From: Spirosoma sp. KCTC 42546 | Lineage (GTDB): Bacteria; Bacteroidota; Bacteroidia; Cytophagales; Spirosomataceae | DNA length: 64,000 bases | Reading direction: 5' to 3' | Assembly (NCBI RefSeq): GCF_006965485.1 | Contig: NZ_CP041360.1 | Coordinates: 3,162,001-3,226,000 of the forward strand | Part shown: one piece after another, positions 34,297 through 42,724 of the stretch | Position numbering within the stretch: position 1 is the first letter of the stretch | Layout: each line of letters opens with the position of its first letter | The notes under the pieces: generated by a model | Told to the model about the DNA's origin: nothing | Database searches by the model: none | What the model saw: the letters and a program-made list of their open reading frames with translations, nothing else | Program-made: the position numbers and the translations under genes

Positions 34297-34408
34297 CGGC
34301 TCTCAACAACTGATTGACTCAACGAGACACCAATATATAGGTACTGCTCCAATAGGAACTGACAAGATGTGAATGTCACTGGATTTAAGTAATAGTTAAT
34401 TGTTAAGG

Positions 34409-34441
34409 AAAGCAGTCTCCATCTTGCGAGGCTGCTTTTTT
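34409..34441 (+). terminator. Intrinsic terminator, 11-bp stem with T run
   Basis: AAAGCAGTCTC (34409-34419) pairs with GAGGCTGCTTT (34428-34438) with one wobble, followed by T's. Downstream of the response regulator by 272 bp. Confidence 0.7.
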
Positions 34442-34523
34442 GTGATGATCAGGTATCAGATTAACTATAGAGTTGACCGAATCATTGACTACGACGTGAA
34501 TTTTCAGTGGAATGGGTTCCAGT

Positions 34524-35117
34524 CTACCGCTGTTTCCAAATTAGTAATTCCCCTTTTCCGATTGGCACTAAAACAGTATCCATACCTGGCGTTTGTTGCA
34601 CTAGTTCGGTAAATGCGACCAGCTCTGCCTGATGTGAAACGGCATTATCAACTGCTATCAGGCCGCCTGGTTTTAAAATTGTGTTGACCAATGGCCACCA
34701 CTCAGTATAGTGGCTGCGTTCTGAGTCGAGAAAAATAAAATCAAAAGAGTGTGGATTACAGGAGGGTAAGTACTCATCTGCCTGATCAACTATAAGGGTG
34801 ATTGATTGCTCTACGTTAGCCAGCCGAAAATTCTCCCTCGCCCGAATGGCTTTACGTTCATTCATCTCAATTGTAGTTACGTGCCCACCTGTAGGGTGTA
34901 CTGCATCGGCCAGCCAGATGGTTGAGTAGCCGTTGGAAGTGCCAATTTCGAGAACCTTTTGTGCCTGAGTTGCTTTGATCAGAAGGGCAAGAAAAGCGCC
35001 TGTATCCGCTGTGATATTGAGCATTCGCTCATCCTGACGAGTTGCCTGACTGTCATTTTCCTTGCCAAATTTCTCTAGCTCCTGAAGTAAGCTTATCTGT
35101 GTCTGATCCATGGACAT
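34524..35117 (-). CDS. Class I SAM-dependent O-methyltransferase
   Basis: A 197-residue methyltransferase of the caffeoyl-CoA/catechol O-methyltransferase type. Motif I is KVLEIGTSNGYSTIWLADAV, motif II GGHVTTIEMNERKAIRAREN, and FDFIFLDSERSHYTEWWPLVNTILKPGGLIAVDNAVSH supplies the DxxH-like metal or acceptor site and the post-motif strand. Small-molecule acceptor unknown. Start at 35117 or 35111 (second Met); no operon partner is clear, although the macrodomain gene is 37 bp upstream on the same strand. Confidence 0.88.
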   Translation of the reverse strand: MSMDQTQISLLQELEKFGKENDSQATRQDERMLNITADTGAFLALLIKATQAQKVLEIGTSNGYSTIWLADAVHPTGGHVTTIEMNERKAIRARENFRLANVEQSITLIVDQADEYLPSCNPHSFDFIFLDSERSHYTEWWPLVNTILKPGGLIAVDNAVSHQAELVAFTELVQQTPGMDTVLVPIGKGELLIWKQR

Positions 35118-35154
35118 TCACGTGGTCTACCGATAAACCGTTCACCAGTAAGTG

Positions 35155-35673
35155 CTAATTGGCCTTGTGTGCGTGTAGCTTCTGGTCATAGAGTGCAAAA
35201 TTATCGGCCTCAAAACATACAAACAAGATTGTTTCAACCGAGGTTAGTTCTTCCCGGATTTGGAGAACAGTGCTAATAGCAACCTCAGCCGCTTTGTCTT
35301 TGGGGTAGCCGTAAATGCCTGTACTGATATTCGGAAACGCAAGGCTGATCAACTTATTCTCGGCAGCAATTTCCAATGACCGACGGTAGCAACTTGCTAG
35401 CAACTCGGTCTCATTCTGCCGGCCCCCTCGCCATACAGGGCCAACGGCATGAATGACATGTTTAGCGGGTAACCGATACCCTTTCGTGATCTTGGCATCG
35501 CCCGTTTTACAGCCGTTTAGCCTACGACACTCAGCTACCAGTTCAGGACCGGCTGCCCGGTGAATAGCCCCATCGACACCTCCGCCACCCAGTAAACTTG
35601 TATTGGCCGCGTTGACAATCGCATCGACTGCCTGTTTGGTAATATCACCCAGAATAACCTGAATTGTTGCCAT
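35155..35673 (-). CDS. Macrodomain O-acetyl-ADP-ribose deacetylase type
   Basis: A 172-residue macrodomain that removes acetyl or ADP-ribose groups. [41 protein letters not shown] (9-49) holds the catalytic N21/N24 region and D34; later [22 protein letters not shown] and [25 protein letters not shown] complete the ADP-ribose pocket. The ATG at 35673 starts the domain properly; an upstream ATG (35754) would add 27 residues that are just a translation of the inverted repeat. It follows the T9SS subtilase in the same direction. Confidence 0.9.
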   Translation of the reverse strand: MATIQVILGDITKQAVDAIVNAANTSLLGGGGVDGAIHRAAGPELVAECRRLNGCKTGDAKITKGYRLPAKHVIHAVGPVWRGGRQNETELLASCYRRSLEIAAENKLISLAFPNISTGIYGYPKDKAAEVAISTVLQIREELTSVETILFVCFEADNFALYDQKLHAHKAN

Positions 35674-35681
35674 GGGGTTTC

Positions 35682-35738
35682 GGTTTTCGGTATACGGTTT
35701 TCGGTGGGCTGCCCACCGAAAACCGTATACCGAAAACC
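35682..35738. repeat. GGTTTTCGGTATACGG inverted repeat, 28-bp perfect arms, 1-base centre
   Basis: Arms 35682-35709 and 35711-35738 are exact inverse complements separated by a single base, almost a full palindrome. It lies between the subtilase stop and the macrodomain start; it is likely to form a cruciform or very stable RNA hairpin. Confidence 0.93.
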
Positions 35739-35750
35739 ATAAATCTCTGC

Positions 35751-37430
35751 TCACTGTTTCACCAGCTTCATCGTCTTTTTCTTATCACCAGCAACCAGTG
35801 TCATGAAGTAGACACCCGCGGATAAATTCAGATTGGGTAAAACGAATGAAGGCAAACCGGTATACTGATTCTGCCAGATAGTACGCCCTGCGGCATTACT
35901 TAATGTTGCATCAAAGGGGGTATTCGCTTCAAGTTCGCTCCACTGAACAATAACCGATTGACTATCAGTAAATGGATTCGGGTAAATTAAAAAGGGCCCA
36001 TACGAATCGGTAACAGATGATGCCCGCTCAAAATTTGGAATGCCGTAGCCAAGTTGATCGTCAGGAGTACCAGATTGACTTCCCGACCGACGTAATGCTG
36101 TTGTTACCTGAGCCGCTGTCAGGCGAGGGTGCGCCTGCCAGAAACCGGTGGCTAAACCTGCGAGCAGGGGAGTCGCAAATGAGGTCCCATCGCCTGTTGC
36201 GATCAGTCCGTTTGGAATGCCGATTACGGTGCCCTGGCCCCGTGCGGCCAAATCAGGTTTGACACGACCATCGGCCGAGGGACCAAATGAACTGAACGAC
36301 GCGCGTGTTCCTGTTTGTGTAACGGCAGCAACGGCCAGAACCGATGCCGCATCGGATGGGGCCGATAGGTAATGCCAGGCACTACTACCCTCATTACCAG
36401 CGGCCACAACGACGACCATGCCGGTTTCGGTGGCAATTTGGGCGGCACGGCTACAGAGCGTTGTTTTGCCGTCCATATTCTGGTAGGTGTAGCTCGTTGA
36501 TGCATCATCGAACTCCGTATAGCCTAACGATGAGCTGATAACATCTACGCCTGCGCTGTCGGCGTATTCGGCTCCGAATAGCCAGTTAGCTTCTTCGATT
36601 TGTTTTTCACTGTTTACATCCTCAGTGCGAAGCAGAATAAAGGAAGCTTTATAGGCGGTTCCATACAGTTGATTATCGGCTGTAGCCGCAATAGTCGACA
36701 AACAGGATAAACCGTGCCAGTCATCTTCATACACACTGGTTTCTTTCTTGACAAAATCGTAGGTAGCCAGCACCCTATTTTCGGCGAATACTGGTTTTAA
36801 GTAAGCTACTTTATTCGCATTCAGAAAACCTGAATCCAACACACCAATGAGCATCCCTTCGCCATGATAACCCTGCTGGTGCATTTTATCGGCACCCAGT
36901 TGCGTAACTTGATCTTGTGAGCTGCCATAATTAAGGGGTGGATTGTCAACCGTACCAAACTTGCCGAAACGATCAGCCGTGTAAGTTGTCGTGGTTTGGG
37001 TTTCTGTTACACTGATGCGGGCGTTGGCCAGTGACCTGCCGAATTCGAGGCCTTTTACGATAGAGAGGTTTTGGATAGTGGCAATCGTGGCGTCGCTGGC
37101 TTCAACCAACACCGCATTCATCCAGCGTGATGAAAACCAGATTTTCCCCCCTGCCTGTTGAAGCTGGGTCAGATAAGCTGGATTAACGGGAAGATCGCGT
37201 TCCAGTACAGGAATGTTTTGTTTTTGCCGACGTAGAATAGAACGCTGGGATAAAAATTGTTCGGGTTTACTTATGCTGTAAGGCGTGTTGGCCTTATCGC
37301 GCAACAGTACCAGATATTTGCGGGTAACCTGACCAAAACTGCTGAATTGGCTAAGCACCAACAGGAGTACAAAGCAGAAAGTCTTACTCTTTTCCAAGAG
37401 CCCGGATGCGGTATACTTGTTGAGTGCCAT
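35751..37430 (-). CDS. Subtilisin-like S8 protease with T9SS C-terminal sorting domain
   Basis: A 559-residue secreted serine protease. Signal region about 14-34 ([17 protein letters not shown]); a propeptide follows. The triad is visible: D199 (IGVLDSGF), H239 ([10 protein letters not shown]) and S417 ([13 protein letters not shown]), with oxyanion Asn in [10 protein letters not shown]. The last 75 residues ([18 protein letters not shown]...[24 protein letters not shown]) are a type A T9SS sorting domain, so it uses the T9SS that includes porQ. The 5' 47 bases overlap the 3' end of the lipoprotein gene. A TTG at 37397 could start it later but still overlap by 14. Confidence 0.93.
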   Translation of the reverse strand: MALNKYTASGLLEKSKTFCFVLLLVLSQFSSFGQVTRKYLVLLRDKANTPYSISKPEQFLSQRSILRRQKQNIPVLERDLPVNPAYLTQLQQAGGKIWFSSRWMNAVLVEASDATIATIQNLSIVKGLEFGRSLANARISVTETQTTTTYTADRFGKFGTVDNPPLNYGSSQDQVTQLGADKMHQQGYHGEGMLIGVLDSGFLNANKVAYLKPVFAENRVLATYDFVKKETSVYEDDWHGLSCLSTIAATADNQLYGTAYKASFILLRTEDVNSEKQIEEANWLFGAEYADSAGVDVISSSLGYTEFDDASTSYTYQNMDGKTTLCSRAAQIATETGMVVVVAAGNEGSSAWHYLSAPSDAASVLAVAAVTQTGTRASFSSFGPSADGRVKPDLAARGQGTVIGIPNGLIATGDGTSFATPLLAGLATGFWQAHPRLTAAQVTTALRRSGSQSGTPDDQLGYGIPNFERASSVTDSYGPFLIYPNPFTDSQSVIVQWSELEANTPFDATLSNAAGRTIWQNQYTGLPSFVLPNLNLSAGVYFMTLVAGDKKKTMKLVKQ

Positions 37431-38079
37431 AATCGATCTGGTTATGTCCCAGGCAGGCTGGAGTAGCTATACAAAATTGGAAATTGACCCGCTCCTTATA
37501 AATCAACCCAACCTGCCGGGCATAAACCGCTATGTTTTTAGTCTGTGAAATCAGTGTTGAATCAGTCTGCCCTACTACGGTCACAGTCTGGTCGAACTGT
37601 TTACCCTGTACGCGATAAATCTCTCCTACGTTGCGTGCTGTGTACGTATCTGAGCCAAGTGTATTGAACCGGTTGCCATCCCAGCTCAACTGGTTACTAA
37701 CCGGAACTAGTAGCTGAACAAAATCCCTGCCGTTTTCAGTGCGAATAATTTCATTATTGACTTTACGGGCCGACCAGACAGAATCGGCCTGCCACAGTTG
37801 GTTGTCTGACATGCGCCGATACCGTAGTAACCGGTACGCGGGTTGGCCGGTAACGTCGGTATAGGATGCACCAATGGTTTCCTTTAGCTGATACGTGAGC
37901 AGAATAGGGGCGCTGCTCAATGAGTAACGTTTCTCCTCTACGTCGTAAATAATATACCGGCCCGTCTCAAGGGGCATGTATTCATCATCTGAAGCAAGAG
38001 ACTCGTTTATGCTGGATTGGCATCCAGAAAGTAGGAGGGAGTGTAATAGGGCTGCCCAGGTAAATTGCTGAAAACGCAT
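37384..38079 (-). CDS. Hypothetical lipoprotein overlapping the subtilase gene
   Basis: A 231-residue lipoprotein, MRFQQFTWAALLHSLLLSGC giving the lipobox, then a strand-rich mature part (GRYIIYDVEEKRYSLSSAPILLTYQLKETIG, YRLLRYRRMSDNQLWQADSVWSARKVNNEIIRTENG, NIAVYARQVGLIYKERVNFQFC) with two further cysteines. No family is recognised. It precedes the protease and overlaps it by 47 bases, so the pair is expressed together; an inhibitor or partner of the protease is only a guess from position. Confidence 0.7.
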   Translation of the reverse strand: MRFQQFTWAALLHSLLLSGCQSSINESLASDDEYMPLETGRYIIYDVEEKRYSLSSAPILLTYQLKETIGASYTDVTGQPAYRLLRYRRMSDNQLWQADSVWSARKVNNEIIRTENGRDFVQLLVPVSNQLSWDGNRFNTLGSDTYTARNVGEIYRVQGKQFDQTVTVVGQTDSTLISQTKNIAVYARQVGLIYKERVNFQFCIATPACLGHNQIDYGTQQVYRIRALGKE

Positions 38080-38151
38080 AAGTCAACGGAAGTTGGATTT
38101 CCGAAGATATGAAGTCAGCCAGCAGTAGGCAACCCTGCCGATTAGAGAGGC

Positions 38152-38655
38152 TCAAAAAATCCGGCTCCAGGCGAAACGGATAATTAGCAGGAGGGCAATG
38201 AATCCTACTACGATGTAGGTGAAGGGAACGTAGGTAATGGCATAGATGCGGGTTCGATCAATGAACCACATAATGCCCATAACGGCGGCAATGATTGTCA
38301 GAAAACTAGATAGTTTGCCGAAGCCAGGAATGTAGTTGAACGGTATTTTTCGGCGAATCAGGAACAGTGTGCCAATCATCGTTAAAATAGGCAACACCTG
38401 CAACGCCAGATTCATGTCCCAGATGCTCTGCCGTTCAAAGAGAAATAGATAAATATTGAGGGTGACGGCAAAAATGCCTGGAATGCAGGCCAGATACACT
38501 AAGGTGGCATAGGCGTACTTCCACTTAATGATTTCCTCCGCTGTATCGCCCGACCATAGGTTTACCAAAAAAGCTAGCGTGGGTATCGCTGCCAGAAGAA
38601 TAAACAGCAAACCAGGGTGACCTGAGAGAGAAGCAAAAACGTCGCGGAGGGTCAT
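38152..38655 (-). CDS. Hypothetical polytopic membrane protein
   Basis: A 167-residue protein with about five hydrophobic helices (HPGLLFILLAAIPTLAFLV, TLVYLACIPGIFAVTLNIYLFLF, LALQVLPILTMIGTLFLI, FLTIIAAVMGIMWF, YVPFTYIVVGFIALLLIIRF) and short loops. No family is recognised. It lies between a hairpin at 38673-38758 and the lipoprotein gene, in the same direction. Confidence 0.7.
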   Translation of the reverse strand: MTLRDVFASLSGHPGLLFILLAAIPTLAFLVNLWSGDTAEEIIKWKYAYATLVYLACIPGIFAVTLNIYLFLFERQSIWDMNLALQVLPILTMIGTLFLIRRKIPFNYIPGFGKLSSFLTIIAAVMGIMWFIDRTRIYAITYVPFTYIVVGFIALLLIIRFAWSRIF

Positions 38656-38672
38656 GGATGAGAGGGAAGAAG

Positions 38673-38758
38673 GGGAGAAAGGAGGAGAGGGAGGAAGGGC
38701 GAGAGGGCTGATTTACATCACTTTCTCTCCTCCTTTCTTCCCTCTCCTCCTTTCTCCC
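38673..38758. repeat. Purine-rich inverted repeat, 20-bp perfect arms
   Basis: Arms 38673-38692 (GGGAGAAAGGAGGAGAGGGA) and 38739-38758 are exact inverse complements. It shares 19 bases with the right arm of the element at 5981-6069. Lies between the ASKHA-like gene stop (38769) and the membrane protein gene start (38655). Confidence 0.9.
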
Positions 38759-38768
38759 TTTTCTCCGT

Positions 38769-39815
38769 TTATTTAAGCGTCAACAAATAGCCGATGGTGA
38801 AGTTAGCGTCCCAGTCGAATACGAATTGATTGCAGCCAGTAGCTTCGGCAATCGACTTGTAAATATTCAGGCCTGCTTTGGATTTGGCGTTTTCGAGTTT
38901 GTAGGCCGATGGTGCATCGAGAACCGTATAGCGCTCCTTGCCTTTCCGAACGCTTTTAGCCAGTTCAAAAGGAACACCACCGATAATGAAACAGGTTTTC
39001 CGATGGTCGGTTGGGATTTGTTTCGCTTTGGCTTTTACGTCAGAAGCAACAACGTCATCACTTGTCCCTTCCTGGAAATATTTAGCCCCATACGTTTCCA
39101 GTGCTTTAGTCGAACCACCTTCTTTCCAGGAAATCTTTGTGTTGCCTGATCCAATGTCTGTTACGAATGAGTTATCGTAATACTCCGTAGGAAGAACCGC
39201 GCGCAGTCCCAACGAACCTTCCTGCTCGGGTGTAACGGTATTCACTACATAGTTAAGTGATTTCAGGACACGAATGATCTTCTGCGTACCTTCTGCTTTC
39301 ACAGCCCCCGAACTGACCACAAACTGAATATTGCGTCCGCCAACACCAAAGTCGAGCATTTTACCAATATAGGTTTTCAAGCCGGTGCGAATGTCATTAT
39401 CGGTAGCCATATTTTCGATGACCAGGCTGTTGCCAAACTCGGCTTTTTCGAGTTTCCAGCGTTTCTGATCGTCAATACGAACAATGAACGAGTTAAAGCC
39501 ACTGGCACCCATCTCAACTACACCTTTCAGTACGCCATTTTGGGGTTCTGGTGCCGTGTAGGTGAAGGCTGGGCTAGCCTGCGTACTCGTTGCTTCATCT
39601 GATGCGCCAGATGAAGAGGCTGTCGATTCCTCGGCTGCTGGCTCTGTTGTTTTATCGTCGCCACTGGGCAGCGTTTGCGACTCTGTAGCTTCTTTGTCTT
39701 TAGGCGCGAGTTTGCGCAGGGCTTCGTTACCGCCGAAGTAGCGGAATGCGAAGAAAATGCCAGCCAAAATAACGGCCGTGATAAGCAGCCGACCGGCTAC
39801 GGTTAAGCGTTGCAT
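38769..39815 (-). CDS. Membrane-anchored protein with ASKHA/Ppx-GppA-like fold
   Basis: A 348-residue protein, start 39815 (MQRLTVAGRLL). One membrane helix (about 9-26), a Glu/Ser/Thr-rich linker to about 95, then a domain with actin-like ATPase features: GVLKGVVEMGASGFNSFIVRID (phosphate-1-like, with E in place of the usual D), FVTDIGSGNTKISW (phosphate-2-like) and CFIIGGVPFELAKS (adenosine-like). The first Asp being replaced suggests binding without ordinary hydrolysis. Which face of the membrane the domain is on is unclear: positive charges after the helix favour cytoplasm. First of three same-strand neighbours, separated by hairpins of one family. The upstream-open frame to 39896 is repeat-derived. 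Confidence 0.6.
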   Translation of the reverse strand: MQRLTVAGRLLITAVILAGIFFAFRYFGGNEALRKLAPKDKEATESQTLPSGDDKTTEPAAEESTASSSGASDEATSTQASPAFTYTAPEPQNGVLKGVVEMGASGFNSFIVRIDDQKRWKLEKAEFGNSLVIENMATDNDIRTGLKTYIGKMLDFGVGGRNIQFVVSSGAVKAEGTQKIIRVLKSLNYVVNTVTPEQEGSLGLRAVLPTEYYDNSFVTDIGSGNTKISWKEGGSTKALETYGAKYFQEGTSDDVVASDVKAKAKQIPTDHRKTCFIIGGVPFELAKSVRKGKERYTVLDAPSAYKLENAKSKAGLNIYKSIAEATGCNQFVFDWDANFTIGYLLTLK

Positions 39816-39845
39816 ATAGGTTTGAGTTTGAAGTTTGTGGTTTAT

Positions 39846-39906
39846 AGTTTGAGGTTTAACGTTCGAGTTTGAAAAACTACAGACTTCAAATGTCAAACCT
39901 CAAACT
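39846..39906. repeat. TTTGAGGTTTGA-family inverted repeat
   Basis: AGTTTGAGGTTT (39846-39857) and its exact inverse (39895-39906) frame imperfectly paired inner arms. Between the ASKHA-like gene and the PspA-like gene. Confidence 0.75.
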
Positions 39907-39910
39907 TCTT

Positions 39911-40924
39911 TTAATCAAGCAAATTCTTATACCCCGCGTCTTTCTGCGGGGCAGGGCCGAGGTTGAGCGGTTGTGCTGGTGCATCCAACTGGACGATCTT
40001 GAACTCGCCTTTGTTGTAGGCTTCGAGCAGAGCCTCGCCTTTGTCGGACAGGATACCGTTCTGAATATCGACCCCATTGATGAAGTCCATCGACAGATCC
40101 ATGGCGCGTTTCATTTCACCGAGTTTCATGCTCATATCGTCCTGAATGTATTCCATCGACTGATCGAAGTAGAACTTCTTGTCGGGATCGCCTTTGAAGA
40201 TGCTTACGGCCGTTTTAAGGGCATTGGAGCTATCTTTAACGATCTGGTATTCAGTTTCCTTGAGCCGAACTTTGATTTCGGTTTCCTTGATGATGTAATC
40301 GGCGCTCTGGTTCACTTTTTCCATGAATGCCAGCACGTTTTTCATATTCCGTTGAAGTGGCAGGAGTTTTTCGTTCATTTCCTGCAAGCCCGCGCCTTCA
40401 ATGGTAGCGAGCTGAGCCGCTTCGCGCATGCCGGGTTTATCGCTCAGAGAATTTGCTTTGTTCGCTTCGGCAAACTTCTGTTTGATCGTGTCGTTGTTCT
40501 CCGTGATTTTCTTGTTCAGCTTCACCAGTTGACCGGCCAGAATATTGATCTGCCCCTGCATTTTTTCGCGCTTCTCCCGCAAATCCTGAATGTAGATTTT
40601 CATGATGGCGATCGGGTTCAGTTGGATCACCGTTCCCGTAATGCTACGCATCAGCGTCTTAAACAGGAAGAATATGGCCGTCCGAACGTCTTTACTGGTG
40701 AACAGAAAGATCAGCACACCCAGTGCGCCCAGGAGCAGCGCCAGTTCGAGGATGTTCGACGTAGCCCGTATCAGGAACTCGATAATTCGGTTGAAGTAAA
40801 CCAGGCCGAAGCCAGCCACACCAGCCAGCGTGATCATGCCCAGAATACCTTCGGGGCGGCTCCAGAACGAACGCTTCTCTACGTCCGTATTGCCGCCAAG
40901 TTGAGAAAAATCAGGTGTTGCCAT
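39911..40924 (-). CDS. Membrane coiled-coil protein, PspA/ESCRT-III-like
   Basis: A 337-residue protein with two adjacent membrane helices near residues 27-50 and 57-76 and then a long helical, coiled-coil region: NPIAIMKIYIQDLREKREKMQGQINILAGQLVKLNKKITENND continuing to MKNVLAFMEKVNQSADYIIKETEIKVRLKETEYQIVKDSS. The NP-...-IQD-x-REK start followed by a long helical hairpin resembles PspA/Vipp1 (ESCRT-III-like) proteins, with a membrane anchor instead of an amphipathic helix; this is my inference from heptad and motif pattern. The tail (DAPAQPLNLGPAPQKDAGYKNLLD) is flexible. Confidence 0.6.
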   Translation of the reverse strand: MATPDFSQLGGNTDVEKRSFWSRPEGILGMITLAGVAGFGLVYFNRIIEFLIRATSNILELALLLGALGVLIFLFTSKDVRTAIFFLFKTLMRSITGTVIQLNPIAIMKIYIQDLREKREKMQGQINILAGQLVKLNKKITENNDTIKQKFAEANKANSLSDKPGMREAAQLATIEGAGLQEMNEKLLPLQRNMKNVLAFMEKVNQSADYIIKETEIKVRLKETEYQIVKDSSNALKTAVSIFKGDPDKKFYFDQSMEYIQDDMSMKLGEMKRAMDLSMDFINGVDIQNGILSDKGEALLEAYNKGEFKIVQLDAPAQPLNLGPAPQKDAGYKNLLD

Positions 40925-40948
40925 TTGTTAGTTTTTAGTTTGAGGTTC

Positions 40949-41010
40949 GAAGTTTTCAGTTTGAGGTTTACCCATGCGTCAGCAACGTCAAACCTTAAAC
41001 TACAAACTTC
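40949..41010. repeat. TTTGAGGTTTGA-family inverted repeat with conserved loop
   Basis: Arms 40949-40969 and 40990-41010 match at 17 of 21 positions. The loop ACCCATGCGTCAGCAACGTC is nearly the same as that of the element at 41854-41936 (one base differs). Sits between the PspA-like and coiled-coil genes. Confidence 0.85.
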
Positions 41011-41014
41011 AGAC

Positions 41015-41710
41015 TTATTTCAAATATTGACCCATTTTGGCGATGTCGCCTTTGATTTGATCGGTAAAATGCGCGAAGGTTGTCTCGTAGTTCTGCTTGT
41101 TCTGCGTGATTTTCGCACTTTGCTCATTGACTTCGCCACCAATGGCCGATAGTCGGTTTGTGTTGGCGTCGATCTGTTTCTGAATCTCTGCCAGCTGTTT
41201 GGTGAGGGCTTCGTTTTCGGTTTGCAGTCGCTTCTGTTCGTTCTGTAAACCACCCACTCGCTCAGCTAAGGCAGCCTCGACACTTTTGCCAAAGGCATCA
41301 CGGTCTTTGTTCAGTGCTGCAATATACTGATTCGCGGTGTTGGTCAAAGCGGCCATGTCCGTACTTCCGCCAAGTGCCTTGAAACTAGCCCAGGCTGCCT
41401 GATACTGTTTGTCTTCGGGCAGGTCGAGGTTCGTGAGACTTCGCAGCGTTTCGCGAAACTCAAAATAGTCGGGGCCGGGCGGGTTGTTCTGCGCCAGTAC
41501 ATTCGCAAAATGCTCTGCAAACTTTGAATCGACAGCGCCTGCGGGTGCCGCCGTTATAGTAGGCGTCGGCGTTGGTGCGGGCGATGCACTTGCAGGACGC
41601 GGTGCCGTCGACGCCGGTGCGGGCGAAGTTCCGGTAGCGACTCCGGGTTCTTCCTCTTTGACGAAGAAACTCAGAATTTTACGACCAATTGATTTATCAG
41701 GTTCTGGCAT
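41015..41710 (-). CDS. Soluble coiled-coil protein of the ASKHA/PspA-like operon
   Basis: A 231-residue protein with no membrane helix. Charged N-terminus, KSIGRKILSFFVKEEEP, perhaps amphipathic; then a Pro/Ala/Thr-rich linker (about 20-58); a helical domain (AEHFANVLAQNNPPGPDYFEFRETLRSLTNLDLPEDKQYQAAWASFKALGG); and a long coiled coil (ALAERVGGLQNEQKRLQTENEALTKQLAEIQKQIDANTNRL and on to QNYETTFAHFTDQIKGDIAKMGQYL). No family is known to me. It is the most upstream gene of the three and probably assembles with the PspA-like protein. Confidence 0.65.
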   Translation of the reverse strand: MPEPDKSIGRKILSFFVKEEEPGVATGTSPAPASTAPRPASASPAPTPTPTITAAPAGAVDSKFAEHFANVLAQNNPPGPDYFEFRETLRSLTNLDLPEDKQYQAAWASFKALGGSTDMAALTNTANQYIAALNKDRDAFGKSVEAALAERVGGLQNEQKRLQTENEALTKQLAEIQKQIDANTNRLSAIGGEVNEQSAKITQNKQNYETTFAHFTDQIKGDIAKMGQYLK

Positions 41711-41853
41711 AGTTATTTATCAGTTGCGGGAATACCCGTGCGTGAAATACTGAACAATGTTACGAGGTTCGCATCAATCCCACAATATCAGATTTGGCCG
41801 AACGGTTGCGGGACTTGACAACTTGTTGTAGGGCGGGCCGAATGTTACCAGAG

Positions 41854-41936
41854 GAGGTTTGATGTTCGTAGTTTGAGGTTTGAGGTTTACCCATGCGGCA
41901 GCAACGTCAAACCTCAAACTACGAACATCAAACCTC
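41854..41936. repeat. TTTGAGGTTTGA-family inverted repeat, 28-bp perfect arms
   Basis: Arms 41854-41881 and 41909-41936 are exact inverse complements. The 27-base loop contains ACCCATGCGGCAGCAACGTC. The right arm ends at the first base of the msrA stop (41936-41938 complement). It is the third consecutive gap with this family (after 39846 and 40949). Confidence 0.92.
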
Positions 41937-42604
41937 TAGTCTTTCAACCTCCCCTCCATCTGCTCCCGAAACTTCTCCACTTTTGCTTTGGATACGAGTT
42001 GAATATACAGGTTGTTATAGAAATTATGCTGGTAGTAATCCTGATGATAGACCTCTGCGGGATAGAATGCCTTGAATGGTGCTACCTGCGTAACCACCGG
42101 GACTTTATGGTGGCCAGAGGCATTCTCGCGACGAATGGCTGCGTCGATGCGGGCTTTCTCTCCGGGCGTGCGGTAGAAAATTGCCGAACGGTAATGCTTG
42201 CCAATATCAGGCCCTTGCCGGTTCAACTGGGTAGCATCATGTCCGGCAAAGAACGCATCGAGCAACACATCGTAAGAAATCACCTTCGGATCGTAATAAA
42301 TCTGGACCGTCTCGGCATGCCCCGTTTGATCCGTACCGACCTGCTCATAGGTCGGGTAATCCAGATCGCCACCGGCGTAACCGGAAATCGCTACCCGAAC
42401 GCCTTTCAGCGATTTCATTTCTTCCTGTACGGCCCAGAAACAGCCTCCCGCTACTGTGGCTACCGCTTCGCCAGTACGTAGCGTAGGCAGTTTTGCGGGG
42501 TTAATGTCGATAACCGTTGGGGTTTTCTCGGCGGGTTGTTGGTTGCAACCTATCGGCAGGCCTACAGAAAAAAAGAGTAGCGAAATTAGGATAAGCCGTT
42601 TCAT
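41936..42604 (-). CDS. msrA: Peptide methionine sulfoxide reductase A, lipoprotein form
   Basis: A 222-residue MsrA that reduces the S-form of methionine sulfoxide in proteins. Start 42604 gives a lipoprotein signal, MKRLILISLLFFSVGLPIGC (lipid Cys20), so it acts on envelope proteins. The catalytic GCFW is at 54-57 (Cys55); SGYAGGD, YEQVGTDQTGHAETVQIYYDPKVISYDVLL and QYRSAIFY-like (KHYRSAIFY) segments follow. C-terminal resolving cysteines are absent from the tail, as in some single-Cys forms. The frame is open to 42631 but the signal fits better from 42604. Confidence 0.93.
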   Translation of the reverse strand: MKRLILISLLFFSVGLPIGCNQQPAEKTPTVIDINPAKLPTLRTGEAVATVAGGCFWAVQEEMKSLKGVRVAISGYAGGDLDYPTYEQVGTDQTGHAETVQIYYDPKVISYDVLLDAFFAGHDATQLNRQGPDIGKHYRSAIFYRTPGEKARIDAAIRRENASGHHKVPVVTQVAPFKAFYPAEVYHQDYYQHNFYNNLYIQLVSKAKVEKFREQMEGRLKD

Positions 42605-42677
42605 GAATCGGGTTCTATAGCTCAATAACACAAAACGCCCGGTTTGGGTTGTCTACTTCTCATTACACCCTCGTTTG

Positions 42678-42685
42678 TATCTTTG
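42678..42685 (+). promoter_or_regulatory. Bacteroidota -7 box (TATCTTTG) for miaE
   Basis: TATCTTTG matches TAnnTTTG, 39 bp ahead of the ATG at 42725. No good -33 at the right distance, so this is a partial promoter call. It supports 42725 rather than the longer frame start at 42644. Confidence 0.5.
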
Positions 42686-42724
42686 CTTACTGACTGCCAA
42701 CTATCGATCATTGACTTTCGACTT

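Larger units (their letters stand above)
34138..34523. other. 386-bp intergenic region with a possible gene remnant and terminator
   Basis: No full gene. It contains a 17-codon in-frame stretch resembling part of a LytTR domain (34243-34296) and an intrinsic terminator at 34409-34441. The remainder shows no other structure that I can identify. Confidence 0.6.

Noticed and set aside
39869..41152. A 427-codon open frame on the plus strand opposite the ASKHA-like and PspA-like genes
   Set aside because: It is antisense to two genes with better motif content, spans an intergenic hairpin, and its product is Phe/His/Leu-rich without signal or domains, as expected from a reverse-frame shadow.
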